From the NCBI GenBank assembly GCA_036496585.1, contig DASXLB010000029.1, forward strand, positions 65,535-129,534: a DNA stretch of 64,000 nt, given 5' to 3'. Below, one piece after another: positions 26,790 through 36,510 of the stretch (within the stretch, counting starts at the first letter, position 1; each line of letters begins with the position of its first letter). This DNA comes from Vicinamibacterales bacterium. GTDB taxonomy: Bacteria > Acidobacteriota > Vicinamibacteria > Vicinamibacterales > 2-12-FULL-66-21. The notes beneath the pieces are model-generated. The model was not told the DNA's origin, did not search any database, and was given only the letters and a program-made list of their open reading frames with translations. Both the position numbers and the translations under genes were made by a program.

Positions 26790-29700
26790 GGGCCACCTGC
26801 GCCAGCGGCGCGGCGGCGGACGCCACCGCCACCGCATCGGCGGCGGCGCGGAGCGCCCGCTGATAGTCGACCGGCATCACCCTGACGAACGCGCCGAGCG
26901 AGGCCGGCCAATCGAGGAGCAGCCGCGTCGCCACGGTGCTGCCGGTGGCGGCGACATGCCGCCGCAACAGCGAGGCGAGCTCTTCCCCTTCGTCGTCCGG
27001 CGCAATGGTCTGCAGTTCGACGAGCTCGGTGTTGCAGCGCGACGCGAAGGCGCCGTCGCCGTCGAACACGTAGGCAATGCCGCCGCTCATGCCGGCGGCG
27101 AAGTTGCGGCCGGTATGTCCCAGCACTGCGACGCGGCCGCCGGTCATGTACTCGCAGCCGTGATCCCCGACCCCTTCGACGACAGCGCTGGCGCCGCTGT
27201 TGCGGACCGCGAAGCGTTCGCCGGCCACGCCGCGAATGAAGGCGTCGCCACTCGTCGCACCGTAGAGCGCGACGTTGCCGATGATGACGTTGTTCTCGGG
27301 GGCAAAGCCGGCGCCGCGCGGCGCCACGACCACGATGCGTCCACCCGACAGCCCTTTGCCGACGTAGTCGTTGGCGTCCCCTTCGAGCCGCAGCGTGATG
27401 CCGCGCGGCACGAACGCGCCGAAGCTCTGCCCCGCCGAACCCGTGCAGGCGATGCTGATCGTGTCGTCGGGCAGCCCCTCGCCGCCCCAGCGCCGCGTCA
27501 CTTCCGATCCCAGCATCGTCCCGACGGCGCGGTCGACGTTGCGCACCGTCCGCACGATCGTCACCGGTGTCCGCGCGGCGATCGCCTCGCCGCACTCGGC
27601 GATCAGGCCGCGGTCGAACGCCCGCTCGAGGCCGTGATCCTGGGCTTCGACGCGCCGCCGCGGTCCAGGCGCGAACGGCTCCTTGAGCATCGGGCTGTAG
27701 TCGAGACCGCGCGCCTTCCAGTGCTCGATCGCCGGGCGCAGGTTCAGGCGATCGACCATGCCGATCATCTCGTCCATCGTGCGGAAGCCGAGCAGCGCCA
27801 TGTACTCGCGAACTTCTTCGGCGATGAAGCGGAAGAAGTTGACGACGAACTCCGGCTTGCCGGTAAAGCGCGCGCGCAGCGCCGGGTCCTGCGTCGCGAT
27901 GCCGACCGGGCAGGTGTTGAGATGGCAGACGCGCATCATCACGCAGCCCGAGACGACCAGCGGCGCGGTGGCGAAGCCGAACTCTTCGGCGCCGAGGAGC
28001 GCCGCGACGACGACGTCGCGGCCGGTCTTCAGCTGACCGTCGGTCTGCACGACGATGCGGCCGCGCAGGCCGTTCATACGCAGCACCTGCTGCGTTTCGG
28101 CCAGCCCCAGTTCCCACGGGATGCCGGCGTGCTTGATGCTGGTCAGCGGCGCAGCGCCGGTGCCCCCGTCGTGGCCGGAGATGAGTACGACGTCGGCGTG
28201 CGCCTTGGCCACGCCGGCGGCGATGGTGCCGACGCCGGCGACCGCGACCAGCTTGACCGAGATGCGCGCCCGCGGGTTGGCGTTCTTCAGGTCGTAGATG
28301 AGCTGCGCGAGATCCTCGATCGAGTAGATGTCGTGGTGCGGCGGCGGTGAGATCAGCCCCACTCCTGGCGTCGCATAGCGGACCTTGGCGATCCACGGAT
28401 AGACCTTGAACCCGGGCAGCTGGCCCCCCTCGCCGGGCTTGGCCCCCTGCGCCATCTTGATCTGGATTTCGTCGGCGTTGACCAGGTATTCGCTGGTCAC
28501 GCCGAAGCGCCCCGAGGCGACCTGCTTCACGGCGCTGCGGCGCCAGTCGCCGTTGGCGTCGCGGCGATAGCGGCCCGGGTCTTCGCCTCCTTCGCCGGTG
28601 TTGGATCTGGCGCCGAGGCGGTTCATCGCGATCGCCAGCGTCGTGTGCGCTTCCTCGCTGATCGATCCGTAGGACATGGCGCCGGTGGCGAAGCGCGTCA
28701 CGATCTGATCGACCGGCTCGATTTCATCGATCGGGATCGGCGCCGTCGAGGGGCGCAGATCGAGCAGCCCCCGCAGTGTTGCCAGCCGCCGCGACTGATC
28801 GTCGACCGACCTGGTGTACTGCTTGAAGACCTCGTACTGCCCGCTGCGCGTGGCATGCTGCAGTCGGAACACCGTCTCGGGCGAGAACAGGTGGTACTCG
28901 GCGTTGCGCCGCCACTGGTACTCGCCGCCCACGGTCGGCCCTGCGGCGTCGCGCCCGCGCGGCGCGAAGGCGCGGCGGTGCCGCTGCAGCACCTCCATCG
29001 CGATCTCGTCGATGCCGACGCCGCCGATGCGCGAGGAGGTGCCGGTGAAATATTTGGCGACGACGCGAATGTCGATGCCGACGGCCTCGAAGATCTGCGC
29101 GCCGCAATAGCTCTGCAGCGTCGAGATCCCCATCTTCGACATCACCTTGAGGATGCCCTTGTTGAGGGCGTGCACGTACTTGGCGACCGCCTCGTCGTCG
29201 GTGACGTGGGTCAGGAGTCCCTGCTCGATCAGGTCGGAGATCGACTCGAACGCCAGATAGGGGTTGACGGCGCCGGCGCCGTAGCCGAGCAGCAGCGCGC
29301 AGTGGTGCACTTCGCGCGCGTCGCCGGACTCGACGACCAGGCCGCAGCGCGTGCGCGTGCCCTTGCGCACCAGATGATGGTGGACGGCGGCGGTCGCCAG
29401 CAGGCTCGGAATCGGCGCCATGTGCCGATCCGTCGAGCGGTCCGAGAGGATGACGATCGTGTAACCGGCCTCGACCGCATCGGAGGCGCGCTGCTTCACG
29501 TCCTCGAGCGCCCGCTCCAGCCCGATCCCCTTGCGCGATGGATCGAACAAGGTCGAGATCGTCGTCGAGCGGAATGCCGGCAGGTAGACGTGGCGCAGCC
29601 GCGCCAGCTGCGCGTTGTCGATGACCGGGTAGGCGATCTTGATCTGGCGGCACGACTCCGGCCGCGGCTCGAGCAGGTTCCCCTCGGGGCCGACCGTCGA

Positions 29701-31362
29701 TCCCATCATCGTCACCAGCCGCTCGCGGATGGCATCGAGCGGCGGGTTGGTCACCTGCGCGAAGGTCTGCTTGAAGTAGTCGAACAGGACGTGTGGACGG
29801 TCGGAGAGCACGGCCAGCGCGGAATCGGTGCCCATCGACCCGACCGGCTCCTCGCCGGTCGTCGCCATCGGCGTCAGCAGCAGCCGCAAGTCCTCGTCGG
29901 TGTAGCCGAACAGGCGCTGGCGCCGGATGACGTGCTCGTGCTCGACGCGCGGGAGGTAGGGCGGCTCGGGTAGATCGTCGATGTCGACCAGGTTCTCGCG
30001 CAGCCAGTCGGCGTAGGGATGGGCCGCGGCCAGCTCCTGCTTGATCTCGTCGTCGGAGACGATGCGCCCCTGCGCGGTGTCGACAAGGAAGATACGGCCG
30101 GGGCGCAGCCGATCCTTGATCACGATGTCCTCGGGCGCCAGGTCGAGCACGCCCGCTTCCGAGGCGGCGACGACCACGCCGTCGCGCGTCACCGAATAGC
30201 GCAGCGGCCGCAGGCCGTTGCGATCGAGCACCGCGCCGACCAGCGTGCCGTCGGTGAAGCAGATCGCCGCCGGGCCGTCCCACGGCTCCATCAGCGCCGA
30301 GTGGTACTCGTAGAAGGCCTTCAGCGCCGGGTCCATCGTCTCGTGGCCGGCCCACGGCTCCGGAATCATCATCAGCAGCGCGTGCGGCAGCGAACGTCCG
30401 GCCATGACCAGCAGCTCGAGCACGTTGTCGAAGGTCGCCGTGTCGCTGCCGCCCTCGCGGATCACCGGTAGCAGCTTCCCCAGGTCCTCGGGAAGCGGGC
30501 CGAAGAGCGGCGACCGCAGCAGCCCCTCGCGCGCCTTCATCCAGTTGACGTTGCCGCGCAGCGTGTTGATCTCGCCGTTGTGCGCAATCAGGCGATAGGG
30601 ATGCGCCAGCGGCCACGACGGGAAAGTGTTGGTGCTGAAGCGCTGATGGACGAGCGCGAGCGCCGATTCCATGTCGGGATCGGCCAGGTCGGGAAAGGTC
30701 GGCTGAATCTGCGCCGCCGTCAGCATGCCCTTGTAGATCAGCGTGCGCGACGACAGGCTCGCGATGTAGAACCGCTGTCGATCCGTTTCCGACAGCGCGT
30801 CCACGGCGGCCTCGGCCCGCCTGCGAATCACGTAGAGGCGCCGCTCGAACGCAATCGGATCGCGCTCGAGCGCGCTGCCGATCTCGTCCGACGCGCCGAT
30901 CAGGACCTGCTGAAACACGGGACGGGACGCAACCGCCGACGGCCCGAGGTGGCTGTCCTCGACCGGCACGTGGCGCCAGCCGAGGAGCGTCTGCCCTTCC
31001 TCAGCCACGACGCGCTCGACGGCGGCGCGCACCCGGGCGCGCGCGCTGTGGTCGGTCGGCAGGAAGACCATGCCGACGCCGTAGCGGCCGGCATCGGGCA
31101 GCGTGACGCTACCGGCGAGCGCCTTGCGCAGGAACCGGTCCGGAATCTGAATCAGGATGCCGGCGCCGTCGCCGGTGTTCGACTCGCAGCCACAGGCGCC
31201 GCGGTGCTGAAGGTTGATGAGCACCTCGAGGCCGCGCGCGATCACCGAGTGCGAGCGGCGGCCGGCGATGTCGACGACGAAGCCGACGCCGCACGCGTCG
31301 TGCTCGAACGCCGGATCGTAAAGACCGATGCGCTGCGGAGGGTCGACGTCGTGCAAGCCCAC
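26782..31362 (-). CDS. gltB: Glutamate synthase large subunit
   Basis: Makes two glutamates from glutamine and 2-oxoglutarate, the main ammonia assimilation route with glutamine synthetase. 1526 residues, normal length. The amidotransferase nucleophile is Cys24 after a 23-residue propeptide ([19 protein letters not shown]). The synthase domain has [38 protein letters not shown] and [19 protein letters not shown] with the 3Fe-4S cysteines. The C-terminal GXGXG beta-helix ends with [17 protein letters not shown]. Upstream lies a pair of the nitrogen dyad and the AT-rich element shared with the GAF activator. Confidence 0.97.
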   Translation of the reverse strand: MGLHDVDPPQRIGLYDPAFEHDACGVGFVVDIAGRRSHSVIARGLEVLINLQHRGACGCESNTGDGAGILIQIPDRFLRKALAGSVTLPDAGRYGVGMVFLPTDHSARARVRAAVERVVAEEGQTLLGWRHVPVEDSHLGPSAVASRPVFQQVLIGASDEIGSALERDPIAFERRLYVIRRRAEAAVDALSETDRQRFYIASLSSRTLIYKGMLTAAQIQPTFPDLADPDMESALALVHQRFSTNTFPSWPLAHPYRLIAHNGEINTLRGNVNWMKAREGLLRSPLFGPLPEDLGKLLPVIREGGSDTATFDNVLELLVMAGRSLPHALLMMIPEPWAGHETMDPALKAFYEYHSALMEPWDGPAAICFTDGTLVGAVLDRNGLRPLRYSVTRDGVVVAASEAGVLDLAPEDIVIKDRLRPGRIFLVDTAQGRIVSDDEIKQELAAAHPYADWLRENLVDIDDLPEPPYLPRVEHEHVIRRQRLFGYTDEDLRLLLTPMATTGEEPVGSMGTDSALAVLSDRPHVLFDYFKQTFAQVTNPPLDAIRERLVTMMGSTVGPEGNLLEPRPESCRQIKIAYPVIDNAQLARLRHVYLPAFRSTTISTLFDPSRKGIGLERALEDVKQRASDAVEAGYTIVILSDRSTDRHMAPIPSLLATAAVHHHLVRKGTRTRCGLVVESGDAREVHHCALLLGYGAGAVNPYLAFESISDLIEQGLLTHVTDDEAVAKYVHALNKGILKVMSKMGISTLQSYCGAQIFEAVGIDIRVVAKYFTGTSSRIGGVGIDEIAMEVLQRHRRAFAPRGRDAAGPTVGGEYQWRRNAEYHLFSPETVFRLQHATRSGQYEVFKQYTRSVDDQSRRLATLRGLLDLRPSTAPIPIDEIEPVDQIVTRFATGAMSYGSISEEAHTTLAIAMNRLGARSNTGEGGEDPGRYRRDANGDWRRSAVKQVASGRFGVTSEYLVNADEIQIKMAQGAKPGEGGQLPGFKVYPWIAKVRYATPGVGLISPPPHHDIYSIEDLAQLIYDLKNANPRARISVKLVAVAGVGTIAAGVAKAHADVVLISGHDGGTGAAPLTSIKHAGIPWELGLAETQQVLRMNGLRGRIVVQTDGQLKTGRDVVVAALLGAEEFGFATAPLVVSGCVMMRVCHLNTCPVGIATQDPALRARFTGKPEFVVNFFRFIAEEVREYMALLGFRTMDEMIGMVDRLNLRPAIEHWKARGLDYSPMLKEPFAPGPRRRVEAQDHGLERAFDRGLIAECGEAIAARTPVTIVRTVRNVDRAVGTMLGSEVTRRWGGEGLPDDTISIACTGSAGQSFGAFVPRGITLRLEGDANDYVGKGLSGGRIVVVAPRGAGFAPENNVIIGNVALYGATSGDAFIRGVAGERFAVRNSGASAVVEGVGDHGCEYMTGGRVAVLGHTGRNFAAGMSGGIAYVFDGDGAFASRCNTELVELQTIAPDDEGEELASLLRRHVAATGSTVATRLLLDWPASLGAFVRVMPVDYQRALRAAADAVAVASAAAPLAQVAHG

Positions 31363-31391
31363 GCCGCCGTTATCGCACCCTCGCGCCCATT

Positions 31392-31413
31392 AGCAAAATA
31401 GAAAGATCACATC
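31392..31413 (-). promoter_or_regulatory. AT-rich promoter-like element upstream of gltB
   Basis: 19 of 22 bases match the element before the GAF-type activator. It lies 30 bp before the gltB ATG and about 40 bp downstream of the operator pair, where a promoter is expected. It contains TTGCT, like a -12 box, but lacks GG at -24. A TATTTT -10 is the alternative reading. The conserved upstream GATGYGAT part may contact another regulator. Confidence 0.5.
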
Positions 31414-31452
31414 AAACCCATTCCCTGGCGATATGGCTAAGTGGGTTTATCA

Positions 31453-31494
31453 GACATAAATGTCGATCCAGGCATAGCCATCGACATTTGTGTT
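31453..31494 (-). promoter_or_regulatory. Nitrogen-operator pair upstream of gltB
   Basis: GACATAAATGTC (31453-31464, a perfect palindrome) and GACATTTGTGTT (31483-31494) start exactly 30 bp apart in the short gap between glnK and gltB. Together they occupy most of the intergenic space not taken by the AT-rich promoter element. The layout allows gltBD to be induced separately from glnD-glnK. Confidence 0.65.
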
Positions 31495-31497
31495 GAG

Positions 31498-31830
31498 TCA
31501 GACCACTTCCTCCTCCCCGGTGCGGATGCGGTACGCGCGCTCGACCGGCAGCACGAAGACGCGGCCATCGCCGATCTCGCCGGTCCGCGCCGCCGTGACG
31601 ATGGCGCGAATGGCTTCTTCAGCGATGTTGTTGGTCACCACGACCTCGATTTGCATCTTCGGCAGCAGGCTGACGTTGTATTCCTTGCCGCGGTAGATCG
31701 CGGTATGCCCCTTCTGCTTGCCGTGGCCGCGGACCTCGGTCACCGTCATCCCCGAGATGTTCAGGTTGGCCAGGGCATCCTTGACCTCGTCGACCTTGCT
31801 CGGCCGGATGATGGCCTTCAGCAGCTTCAT
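31498..31830 (-). CDS. glnK: PII nitrogen regulatory protein
   Basis: Trimeric signal protein that reads 2-oxoglutarate, ATP/ADP and glutamine status and controls ammonium transporters and other targets. 110 residues. The N-terminus MKLLKAIIRPSKVDEVKDAL, the T-loop YRGKEYNVSLLPK with uridylylated Tyr51, and the C-terminal GDGRVFVLPVERAYRIRTGE are canonical. Its ATG overlaps the glnD stop (ATGA), so the modifying enzyme and its substrate are translationally coupled. A GlnB/GlnK distinction is not possible from sequence alone. Confidence 0.95.
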   Translation of the reverse strand: MKLLKAIIRPSKVDEVKDALANLNISGMTVTEVRGHGKQKGHTAIYRGKEYNVSLLPKMQIEVVVTNNIAEEAIRAIVTAARTGEIGDGRVFVLPVERAYRIRTGEEEVV

Positions 31831-34322
31831 TCGTTGTCCTCCAGCGTGCGTTGCAGAAACGACTTCAGGGCTTCCTGCTCGGCGGACGTCAGCTTGGCGC
31901 CGCGCCGGGTCAGGTGAAACACGTCGATCGCCGTGTGCCCCTCTGTGGAAATCAGGACGAGATCGATCTCGCAGCCCTGTTCCGAGATGGCACGGCTGAT
32001 ACGGTACAGCAGCCCGAAGTCGTCGGGGAGGACAATCTCGAGGACGGAATACTTGCGCGACACGGTGCCGTCGATGCGGACGATGGGATCGACGCGGGGA
32101 AGCGGCCGCCGGCGCAGGCCGCGCAGGCGCCCGCGTAGGCGGTCGGCGACGTTGGACCTGCCGGCCACGACCTCCTCGAGCGCGTGCAGGACCGCTTCCG
32201 AAGCGCCGGGGTTCAGCGCCAGGAAGCGCTCGGCGTCGGCAAACTGGAAGACGTCGAGCACCAGTCCGTTGGGGTTGGTCATGGCATGGCCGCGCAGGAT
32301 GTCCATGCCGAACGACGACAGCACGCCGCAGATGTTGGCGAACAGCATCGGCTTGTCGAGGGTGACCACGGTCAGCTCCCACGCCGTCTCGGCGCGCACC
32401 AGCCGCAGGTGCACTTCGTCGGGATGGATGTCGCGCGCCAGCTGCACGTGCTCGTAGACGGCGCGCCGATCGAAAAGCTGCAGGTAGCGTTTGGGCAGTC
32501 CTTCGAGAAACGCCGCGATCTCCCCGGCTTCGAGATCCGGCGGACGGCGCTCGACGCACGCGGCGACCATGCTCTGGGTGCGCTCGATCAGGTCGTCGCC
32601 GTACTGCAGCGTCAGCGTGTTGTAGGTGTCGACGTAGAGCCGCCACAACAGCTCTTCTTTCCAGGGGGTGAGCGTCTCGGGGCTGACCGCGTCGACGTCG
32701 GCCAGCGTCATCAGGCACAGCAGCTTGAGGCGCTCCTCGCTGCCGACGAGCGCGGCGAACTCGCGGACTATTTCCGGATCCTCGGTGTCGCGGCGGAAGG
32801 CGACCTGCGACATGCGCAGGTGATGGCGGATGAGGAACAGCACCGTCTCGGTCGCCCGCGGCGACAGCTGCAGCTGGTCGAGCAGCCCCTCGGCCATGCG
32901 CACGCTCTCGACGGCGTGGTCTTCGTCGCGCCACTTGCCGACGTCGTGCAGCAGCAGCGACAGGACGAGCTGCTCGGGCGCGTCGAGCTCGCGCAGCAGC
33001 CCCGAGAAGCGCGGGCGCGCCTCGGGGTGCGAGACGAGCCGCTCGATGTTGCGGATCGTCTGAAGCGTGTGCTCGTCGACGGTGTACTTGTGGTAGAAAT
33101 CGCGGAATACGCGGCAGGTCACCCCGCGGAACGGCGGAATCATCCGCTCCAGCAGGCCGCAGTCGTGCATCTCGGACAGGCGGGCGTAGAGTCCGGCGCG
33201 CGGTGCCAGAAACGCCAACAGCGCGGTGGCGCGCTCGGCGGTGGGAAAGAGGCCGGCGAAGGACACGCCGTCGGCGTGGCGGCGAATGCAGTCCAGAGTC
33301 TCGTCGGCGACGGCCACGCCGGCGTCGATCGCCGCCTGGAACGCGCTCAGCCAGACGTCGGGCTGGCGGCCGGCGCGCGCCTCGTCGATGAAGCGCACGC
33401 CATCGGCCGTACGTCCGAGATTGACGCCGACCGGCGCCGGCGCGGTGCGGCGGACCCGATCGAGCGTACGGGCGACGCCTCGCGCGTGGCTGAAGTAGTC
33501 GGCCATCAGCGACTCAACCTGCTGGCGCGGCGACTGTCCCGGATAACCGAGCTCGCCGGCAATTTTTTCCTGCAGCTCGTGGCTGAGCACGTTGTCGTTG
33601 CGGCGGCGCTCGAGATGCAGCAGCGCGCGGATCCGCAACAGGAAGTTCTCCGCCCGGTCGAGCCGCGCGGCGTCGTCCTCGTTGCGCCGCAGCAGCGAGG
33701 GATCGCAGGCTTCGGCGATGGTGCGCACGGCGGAGATGTCGCGCAGGCCGCCTGGGGACTCCTTCACATCGGGCTCGAGCTGATAGAGCGTGTGCGCGAA
33801 CTGGGCGTGGCGCGTCTCCATCAGCTCGGACAGGGCGGCGAGGACGCGGGCGCGGGTGCGCGGCCGGTCCCAGGCCTCGCGCAGGCGGCGGCAGAGCGCC
33901 GCATCGCCGGCGGCGTGGCGCGCGTCACAGACGGCGAGCAGGAACTCCGGATTGTCGTCTTCGAGCGCCGCCAGCTCGCCCGCCTCGCGGATCTGGTGGC
34001 CGACGACGAGGCCGGCATCCCAGAGCGGGTGCAGCAGGTCGCGCAGGAACCGTTCTTCGGCCGCGCCGATCGCGCCGCCGAACAGCACCAGCAGATCGAT
34101 GTCGGAGTACGGGCAGAGATGATGGCGGCCGTAGCCGCCGAGGGCAATGAGCGCGACCGAGAGCGCGTCGCCGTTGGCCGCCGCGTACAGGCGCTGGATC
34201 TCACGATCGACCGCGGCAGCGTATCTGCGCAGCACCGACGCGCCACCGTCGCCCGCGATGATGTCGCGGCCGAGCGTGCGCCGTGCGTCTTCGAGAGCCG
34301 CCGCCACGGCATTACCGTACAT
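31827..34322 (-). CDS. glnD: PII uridylyltransferase/uridylyl-removing enzyme
   Basis: Glutamine sensor that adds UMP to PII when nitrogen is scarce and removes it when glutamine is high. 831 residues. Nucleotidyltransferase domain LGGYGRHHLCPYSDIDLLVL with catalytic Asp74 and Asp76; HD hydrolase domain with LVLSLLLHDVGKWRDEDHAV; two C-terminal ACT domains (TVVTLDKPMLFANICGVLSS; EIVLPDDFGLLYRISRAISE) that bind glutamine. It heads the glnD-glnK pair and has both a dyad pair and a candidate sigma-54 promoter before it. Confidence 0.96.
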   Translation of the reverse strand: MYGNAVAAALEDARRTLGRDIIAGDGGASVLRRYAAAVDREIQRLYAAANGDALSVALIALGGYGRHHLCPYSDIDLLVLFGGAIGAAEERFLRDLLHPLWDAGLVVGHQIREAGELAALEDDNPEFLLAVCDARHAAGDAALCRRLREAWDRPRTRARVLAALSELMETRHAQFAHTLYQLEPDVKESPGGLRDISAVRTIAEACDPSLLRRNEDDAARLDRAENFLLRIRALLHLERRRNDNVLSHELQEKIAGELGYPGQSPRQQVESLMADYFSHARGVARTLDRVRRTAPAPVGVNLGRTADGVRFIDEARAGRQPDVWLSAFQAAIDAGVAVADETLDCIRRHADGVSFAGLFPTAERATALLAFLAPRAGLYARLSEMHDCGLLERMIPPFRGVTCRVFRDFYHKYTVDEHTLQTIRNIERLVSHPEARPRFSGLLRELDAPEQLVLSLLLHDVGKWRDEDHAVESVRMAEGLLDQLQLSPRATETVLFLIRHHLRMSQVAFRRDTEDPEIVREFAALVGSEERLKLLCLMTLADVDAVSPETLTPWKEELLWRLYVDTYNTLTLQYGDDLIERTQSMVAACVERRPPDLEAGEIAAFLEGLPKRYLQLFDRRAVYEHVQLARDIHPDEVHLRLVRAETAWELTVVTLDKPMLFANICGVLSSFGMDILRGHAMTNPNGLVLDVFQFADAERFLALNPGASEAVLHALEEVVAGRSNVADRLRGRLRGLRRRPLPRVDPIVRIDGTVSRKYSVLEIVLPDDFGLLYRISRAISEQGCEIDLVLISTEGHTAIDVFHLTRRGAKLTSAEQEALKSFLQRTLEDNE

Positions 34323-34368
34323 CGAATTGCTGCCCGACTCGGGTCATACACCCTCCCGCGGACGGTGT

Positions 34369-34384
34369 TGCAAACCGCCCGCCC
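34369..34384 (-). promoter_or_regulatory. Candidate sigma-54 promoter for glnD-glnK
   Basis: On the minus strand GGGCGGGCGGTTTGCA matches the RpoN pattern (GG at -24, TTGCA at -12) except for the first T. Transcription would start near 34357, about 35 nt before the glnD ATG. The operator pair lies 70-110 bp upstream, the normal enhancer distance. Confidence 0.5.
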
Positions 34385-34426
34385 GCGCCGACGCCGCCAT
34401 GCGGCGGATGGCGGCCACTGCCTGTC

Positions 34427-34468
34427 GACGGAAATGTCGATCTCGGTAAAATGATCGACAGGAATGTC
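34427..34468 (-). promoter_or_regulatory. Nitrogen-operator pair upstream of glnD
   Basis: Read on the minus strand, GACATTCCTGTC (34468-34457) and GACATTTCCGTC (34438-34427) start 30 bp apart. Flanking bases extend the dyads (CGATC and GTCGAC sides). This repeats the arrangement seen before gltB and the second ammonium transporter. The pair also lies about 90-130 bp before the cysteine-rich leader on the plus strand, but that operon has no sigma-54-like promoter. Confidence 0.65.
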
Positions 34469-34553
34469 TGACCGATGCGTCCCCGCCGCCGACCGGGGCG
34501 CGGCTCCCCACGCGACTCCGCGCCGACTGTGCTAAGGTGTCTGACAGACTCGA

Positions 34554-34640
34554 ATGACGACCCTCTTCACCTGTTGTCGCCCGTTCACCAGCGCCTGCGC
34601 GTGTTGTTGCGCATGTACGGTGCCGGCGACCCGCAGGTGA
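34554..34640 (+). CDS. Seven-cysteine leader peptide of the sulfate assimilation operon
   Basis: A 28-codon open frame (ATG to TGA) whose product has cysteines at positions 7, 8, 15, 17, 18, 19 and 21; the core reads CACCCAC and the peptide ends TVPATRR. It ends 95 bp before the permease start. Cysteine-dense leader peptides before sulfur genes are known attenuators in several bacteria: ribosome stalling at Cys codons under cysteine starvation opens the operon. An extended -10-like TGTGCTAAGGT lies about 20 bp upstream. A small dyad, GTCTGACAGAC, overlaps the leader just before the ATG. The density of Cys codons in so short a frame makes chance unlikely. Confidence 0.65.
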   Translation: MTTLFTCCRPFTSACACCCACTVPATRR

Positions 34641-34735
34641 GAGGCCTTCCAACGCGCTAACTTCCCGACAGCTTCTCTCCAGGGATCGCCCGGCACACCC
34701 GAGGCGCTACTGGTTCCGTGTTCAGGGAGAAGCTC

Positions 34736-35614
34736 ATGCCGCCGCATCTTGCGCAGTTCGCCGTCATCACACTGATCGCCGCGATCGTCAACGGCGCGCT
34801 CGGCTACGGCTTCTCGTCGATCACGGTGCCGCTCGCGCTGCTCTTCACGACGAGCCGCGTGCTCAATCCGGCGCTGGTGATCGTCGAGCTCGTGCTGAAC
34901 GGCTACGTGCTGTTCGTGAACCGGGCGGCGCTGCCCGACGTGCGCCGGCGCATGACGCCCATCGTCGTCGGCCTCGTCCCGGGAATCCTCGTGGGGACGC
35001 TGCTGGTAGCGCTCGTCCGGCCCGACTGGTTGAAGCTCTGGACCTTTGGCGTGCTGCTGCCGCTCATCCTCCTGCAGGCGGCGGGAGTACGGCGGCCGAT
35101 CCGGGCCGAACGGAGGTGGGGGGCGCCGCTCGGGGCGGGCGTCGGCGCGCTCTACGCGTTGACGACGATCTCCGGTCCGCCGCTCGCCTTGTTCCTCAAC
35201 AACCAGGGGCTGGCGAAACGAGAGTTCCGCGCCTCGCTGGCCTTCGTGCGGGTCGCCGAAGCGGCATTCACGGCGGCGGCCTATGCCGCTGCCGGGCTGT
35301 TCACGCGGGAAGCGCTGGCGCTGGCGCCGGCGATGGTGCCGAGCCTGCTGGTCGGCGTGCCGCTCGGCGCCTGGATCATCCGCCGCGTCGACGCCGAATC
35401 GTTCCGGCGGATCTGTATGAGCGTCGATGCGTGGATCGTCGGCTTCGGCGCGTCAGTGCTGCTGCGGGTGCTGCACGTGGTGGATGGGCCGCAGGCCTAC
35501 GCCGTGCTCGCGGTGGTCGCCGCGGCCGACGCGATCCTGCTCTACCGGTTTTTCTCGCGGCAGCGGCAGACGCCGTCGGCCCTGGCGCCGACGCTGTCGC
35601 ACGGGGAGGCGTGA
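34736..35614 (+). CDS. TauE/SafE-type sulfite/sulfonate exporter-like permease
   Basis: 292-residue integral membrane protein with seven to eight helices. The pattern [20 protein letters not shown] near the N-terminus, [20 protein letters not shown] near the middle and [18 protein letters not shown] near the end match the TauE/SafE (formerly DUF81) family, which moves sulfite or sulfoacetate. The ATG at 34736 with GGGAGA before it is preferred over a GTG six codons upstream. It overlaps cysD (TGATG), which places it in the sulfate operon; a role in sulfite/sulfate flux is inferred from context. Confidence 0.85.
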   Translation: MPPHLAQFAVITLIAAIVNGALGYGFSSITVPLALLFTTSRVLNPALVIVELVLNGYVLFVNRAALPDVRRRMTPIVVGLVPGILVGTLLVALVRPDWLKLWTFGVLLPLILLQAAGVRRPIRAERRWGAPLGAGVGALYALTTISGPPLALFLNNQGLAKREFRASLAFVRVAEAAFTAAAYAAAGLFTREALALAPAMVPSLLVGVPLGAWIIRRVDAESFRRICMSVDAWIVGFGASVLLRVLHVVDGPQAYAVLAVVAAADAILLYRFFSRQRQTPSALAPTLSHGEA

Positions 35615-36510
35615 TGTCGAGTCACCTGCGCACACTCGAGGCTGACAGCCTCCACATCATGCGTGAGGTCGCGGCGGAGTTCGCCCGGCCGGTGATGCTC
35701 TACTCCATCGGCAAGGATTCGTCCGTGCTGCTGCGGCTGGCGCAGAAGGCGTTCCACCCGGGGCCGATTCCCTTCCCTCTCCTCCACATCGACACCACCT
35801 ACAAGTTCCGGGAGATGATCGAGTTCCGCGACCGGCAGGCGGCAGCGGTCGGGGCCCGGCTGATCGTGCACACCAACACGGCGGCGATCGCCGACGGCAC
35901 CCAGCCGCACGCCGTCGGCACGCAGCGGTGCTGCGCGCTGCTCAAGACGAAGGCCCTGCTCGACGCGCTGCAGGCCGGCGGCTTCGACGCGGCGTTTGGC
36001 GGCGCCCGCCGCGACGAAGAGCGGTCGCGCGCCAAGGAGCGGGTCTTCTCGCTCAGGGATCCTCTCGGCCAGTGGGATCCCAAGCGGCAGCGTCCGGAAC
36101 TCTGGCGCCTGCTCAACAGCCGCCTCAACCCCGGCGAGAGCGTCCGCGTCTTCCCGCTCTCGAACTGGACCGAACTCGACGTCTGGCACTACATCGACGC
36201 GGAACGCATTCCCGTCGTGCCGCTCTACTTCGCCAGGGAACGCGAGGTCCTCGTCCGCGGCGAGAGCCTGCTCGTGCCGGAACAACCCTTCGTGCCGCGG
36301 CTGCCCGGCGAACAGACCGAGCGCGTCGTCTGCCGCATGCGCTCGCTCGGATGCTCTCCCTGCACGGGCGCAATCCGCTCGACCGCCACGACGATTCCCG
36401 AGATCGTCGAAGAACTGCTGGCGGTGCGCCAGTCGGAGCGTCAGCTGCGGATCATCGATCACGACCAGGACGGATCCATGGAAATGAAGAAGCGGGAGGG
36501 CTACTTCTGA
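35614..36510 (+). CDS. cysD: Sulfate adenylyltransferase subunit 2
   Basis: Makes adenosine 5'-phosphosulfate from sulfate and ATP with CysN. 298 residues. PP-loop [17 protein letters not shown], then [36 protein letters not shown] and the C-terminal [20 protein letters not shown] are diagnostic. It overlaps both the permease upstream and cysN downstream by a TGATG junction. Confidence 0.96.
   Translation: MSSHLRTLEADSLHIMREVAAEFARPVMLYSIGKDSSVLLRLAQKAFHPGPIPFPLLHIDTTYKFREMIEFRDRQAAAVGARLIVHTNTAAIADGTQPHAVGTQRCCALLKTKALLDALQAGGFDAAFGGARRDEERSRAKERVFSLRDPLGQWDPKRQRPELWRLLNSRLNPGESVRVFPLSNWTELDVWHYIDAERIPVVPLYFAREREVLVRGESLLVPEQPFVPRLPGEQTERVVCRMRSLGCSPCTGAIRSTATTIPEIVEELLAVRQSERQLRIIDHDQDGSMEMKKREGYF

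Noticed and set aside
31363..31452. A sigma-54 promoter for gltB
   Set aside because: TTGCT is present at the right place but no GG occurs at -24; other GG-N10-GC combinations in the gap fail at the outer bases.
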